DNA from: JAIBJN01 sp963775395 | GTDB taxonomy: Bacteria; Actinomycetota; Thermoleophilia; Gaiellales; Gaiellaceae | Direction of reading: 5' to 3' | Assembly (NCBI GenBank): GCA_963775395.1 | Contig: CAVZIX010000002.1 | Location: forward strand, 69,041 to 133,040 | Length of the DNA: 64,000 bases | Part shown: piece by piece, positions 62,948 to 64,000 of the stretch | How positions within the stretch are numbered: the stretch's first letter is position 1 | Layout: each line of letters opens with the position of its first letter | Notes under the pieces: generated by a model | What the model was told of the DNA's origin: nothing | Seen by the model: the letters and a program-made list of their open reading frames with translations, nothing else | Database searches by the model: none | Translations under genes and position numbers: made by a program

Positions 62948-64000
62948 CCGAGTCGTTCGTTTCGGGCTCGTGGGCGGCGGACTCATGGGCCGCGAGTTCG
63001 CCAGCGCCGCCGCCCGGTGGGTGCACCTCGACGCGCCCGGTGTCCGGCCCGAGCTGGCAGTCGTCTGCGACCTGGACCCGGGCGTCCTCGCATGGTACGA
63101 GCGGCTCGACCCGGCGCCGCGGCTCGTCTCCGACTATCGGGAGCTGCTCGCGGACGACTCGGTCGAGGCGGTCTACTGCGCTGTCCCGCACCACCTGCAC
63201 GAGGAGGTCTATGTCGCGTGCCTCCGGGCGGGGAAGCACCTCCTGGGCGAGAAGCCGTTCGGCATCGACCTGGCCGCGAACCAGGCGATCGCCGCGGAGA
63301 TCGCCGCGCATCCCGATCTCCTCGTCCGCTGCTCGTCGGAGCTGCCCTTCTATCCGGGAGGCCAGCGCGTGTGGCGCTGGATCGCCGATCGTCGCTACGG
63401 GCGCGTGCTCGAGGTGCGGTCGGCCTTCCTGCACTCGAGCGACCTCGATCCCGGCAAGCCGATCAACTGGAAGAGGCGGGCCGAGCAGAACGGCGAGTAC
63501 GGGGTCATGGGCGACCTGGGCATGCACGCTCTGCACCTGCCCCTGCGCGCAGGCTGGTTCCCGAAGGACGTGCGCGCGATCCTCTCGGACGTCGTCCGCT
63601 CGCGGCCCGACGGCCGGGGAGGGACGGTTCCGTGCGACACGTGGGACAACGCCCTCCTCCTCTGCGACGTGGAAGCGGAGGGCGATTCCTTCCCACTGCG
63701 GATCGAGACGAAGCGGATCGCCCCCGGCGAGACGAACACGTGGATCATCGAAGTGGACGGGACCGAGGGCTCGATCGCGTATACGACCAAGCAGCCGAAG
63801 ACGCTGCGCTGGATGGCGTACGAGCCCGGCGGGCCGCAGGCCTGGAGCGTCCTCGACCTGGGCTCGGAGTCGGCGTACCCGTCGATCACCGGGGCCATCT
63901 TCGAGTTCGGCTTCTCCGACGCGGTCCTGCAGATGTGGGCCGCCTTCCTCGACGAGCTCGCCCACGGTCGGGACGGCATGGCCCAGCCGTTCCACTGTGC
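62940..64000 (+). CDS. Gfo/Idh/MocA-family dehydrogenase (partial, 3' end off the window)
   Basis: At least 353 codons of a second oxidoreductase of this family. The Rossmann start is VRFGLVGGGLMGREFASAA; VEAVYCAVPHHLHEEVYVACLRAGKHLLGEKPFG has the catalytic EKP. It shares little beyond family motifs with the gene at 60973, so the two probably act on different positions or substrates. The GTG at 62940 overlaps the aldolase stop by 8 bp. Confidence 0.88.
   Translation, partial: MPDRVVRFGLVGGGLMGREFASAAARWVHLDAPGVRPELAVVCDLDPGVLAWYERLDPAPRLVSDYRELLADDSVEAVYCAVPHHLHEEVYVACLRAGKHLLGEKPFGIDLAANQAIAAEIAAHPDLLVRCSSELPFYPGGQRVWRWIADRRYGRVLEVRSAFLHSSDLDPGKPINWKRRAEQNGEYGVMGDLGMHALHLPLRAGWFPKDVRAILSDVVRSRPDGRGGTVPCDTWDNALLLCDVEAEGDSFPLRIETKRIAPGETNTWIIEVDGTEGSIAYTTKQPKTLRWMAYEPGGPQAWSVLDLGSESAYPSITGAIFEFGFSDAVLQMWAAFLDELAHGRDGMAQPFHC

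Overview
The window is 64 kb of very GC-rich DNA, roughly 70% by eye, with GTG and TTG starts common and coding density near complete. No stretch longer than about 300 bases lacks a gene. No rRNA, tRNA, CRISPR array, insertion sequence or prophage was seen. A clpS-DUF2017 pair, 11-nt direct-repeat PHO boxes of the GTTCACC type, a CYTH-CHAD protein beside ppk and an actinobacterial-style his operon point to a high-GC actinobacterium, perhaps Thermoleophilia. That placement is inference; no phylogenetic marker was tested.

Region 1 (1-13.8 kb) is mostly amino-acid biosynthesis. It holds a partial acyl-CoA dehydrogenase, clpS-DUF2017, a back-to-back junction of decayed carB and argH fragments, lysA, and threonine synthase under an almost textbook SAM-I riboswitch. 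A compact his operon on the minus strand runs TrpR-like regulator, hisG, hisD, a hisC-hisB fusion, hisH, hisF, hisIE. It is divergent from hisA, and a perfect 14-bp palindrome overlaps the hisA start. Region 2 (13.8-19.7 kb) carries an MMPL transporter, a copper P-type ATPase with a CsoR-like operator, and a metallophosphoesterase.

Region 3 (18.9-45.6 kb) is a phosphate and polyphosphate island. It contains DUF47-pit, pstSCAB-phoU, a sensor kinase and an OmpR-type response regulator, a Tat-exported PhoX-like phosphatase, ppk, ppx, Nudix, SixA and CYTH-CHAD. Six clear PHO boxes and one weak one lie in the promoter regions of these genes, so the local two-component pair probably controls the island in which it is encoded. 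Embedded in it are a ClpE/ClpC-like ATPase with a zinc-finger-like N-terminus and a run of frameshifted genes at 26.0-29.4 kb (alcohol dehydrogenase, polX, a coiled-coil protein). Further frameshifts occur in ppk and in an alpha/beta hydrolase. These could be real decay or sequence errors.

Region 4 (45.7-64 kb) is a long catabolic operon. It has a LivHMKGF-type ABC importer, a Tm-1-like ATP-binding protein followed by its TIM-barrel PEP-hydrolase-family partner, a cupin, a GlcD-like FAD oxidase, a creatininase-family hydrolase, a second Tm-1-like protein, a DeoR-type regulator, sugar-isomerase TIM barrels, a class I aldolase and two Gfo/Idh/MocA dehydrogenases. A separate isomerase gene is divergent. 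There is no sugar kinase in view. The content suggests oxidation-first catabolism of a cyclitol or a keto-sugar/glycoside whose identity is unknown. A 20-bp-period direct repeat in the divergent promoter is a candidate operator for the DeoR-type protein.
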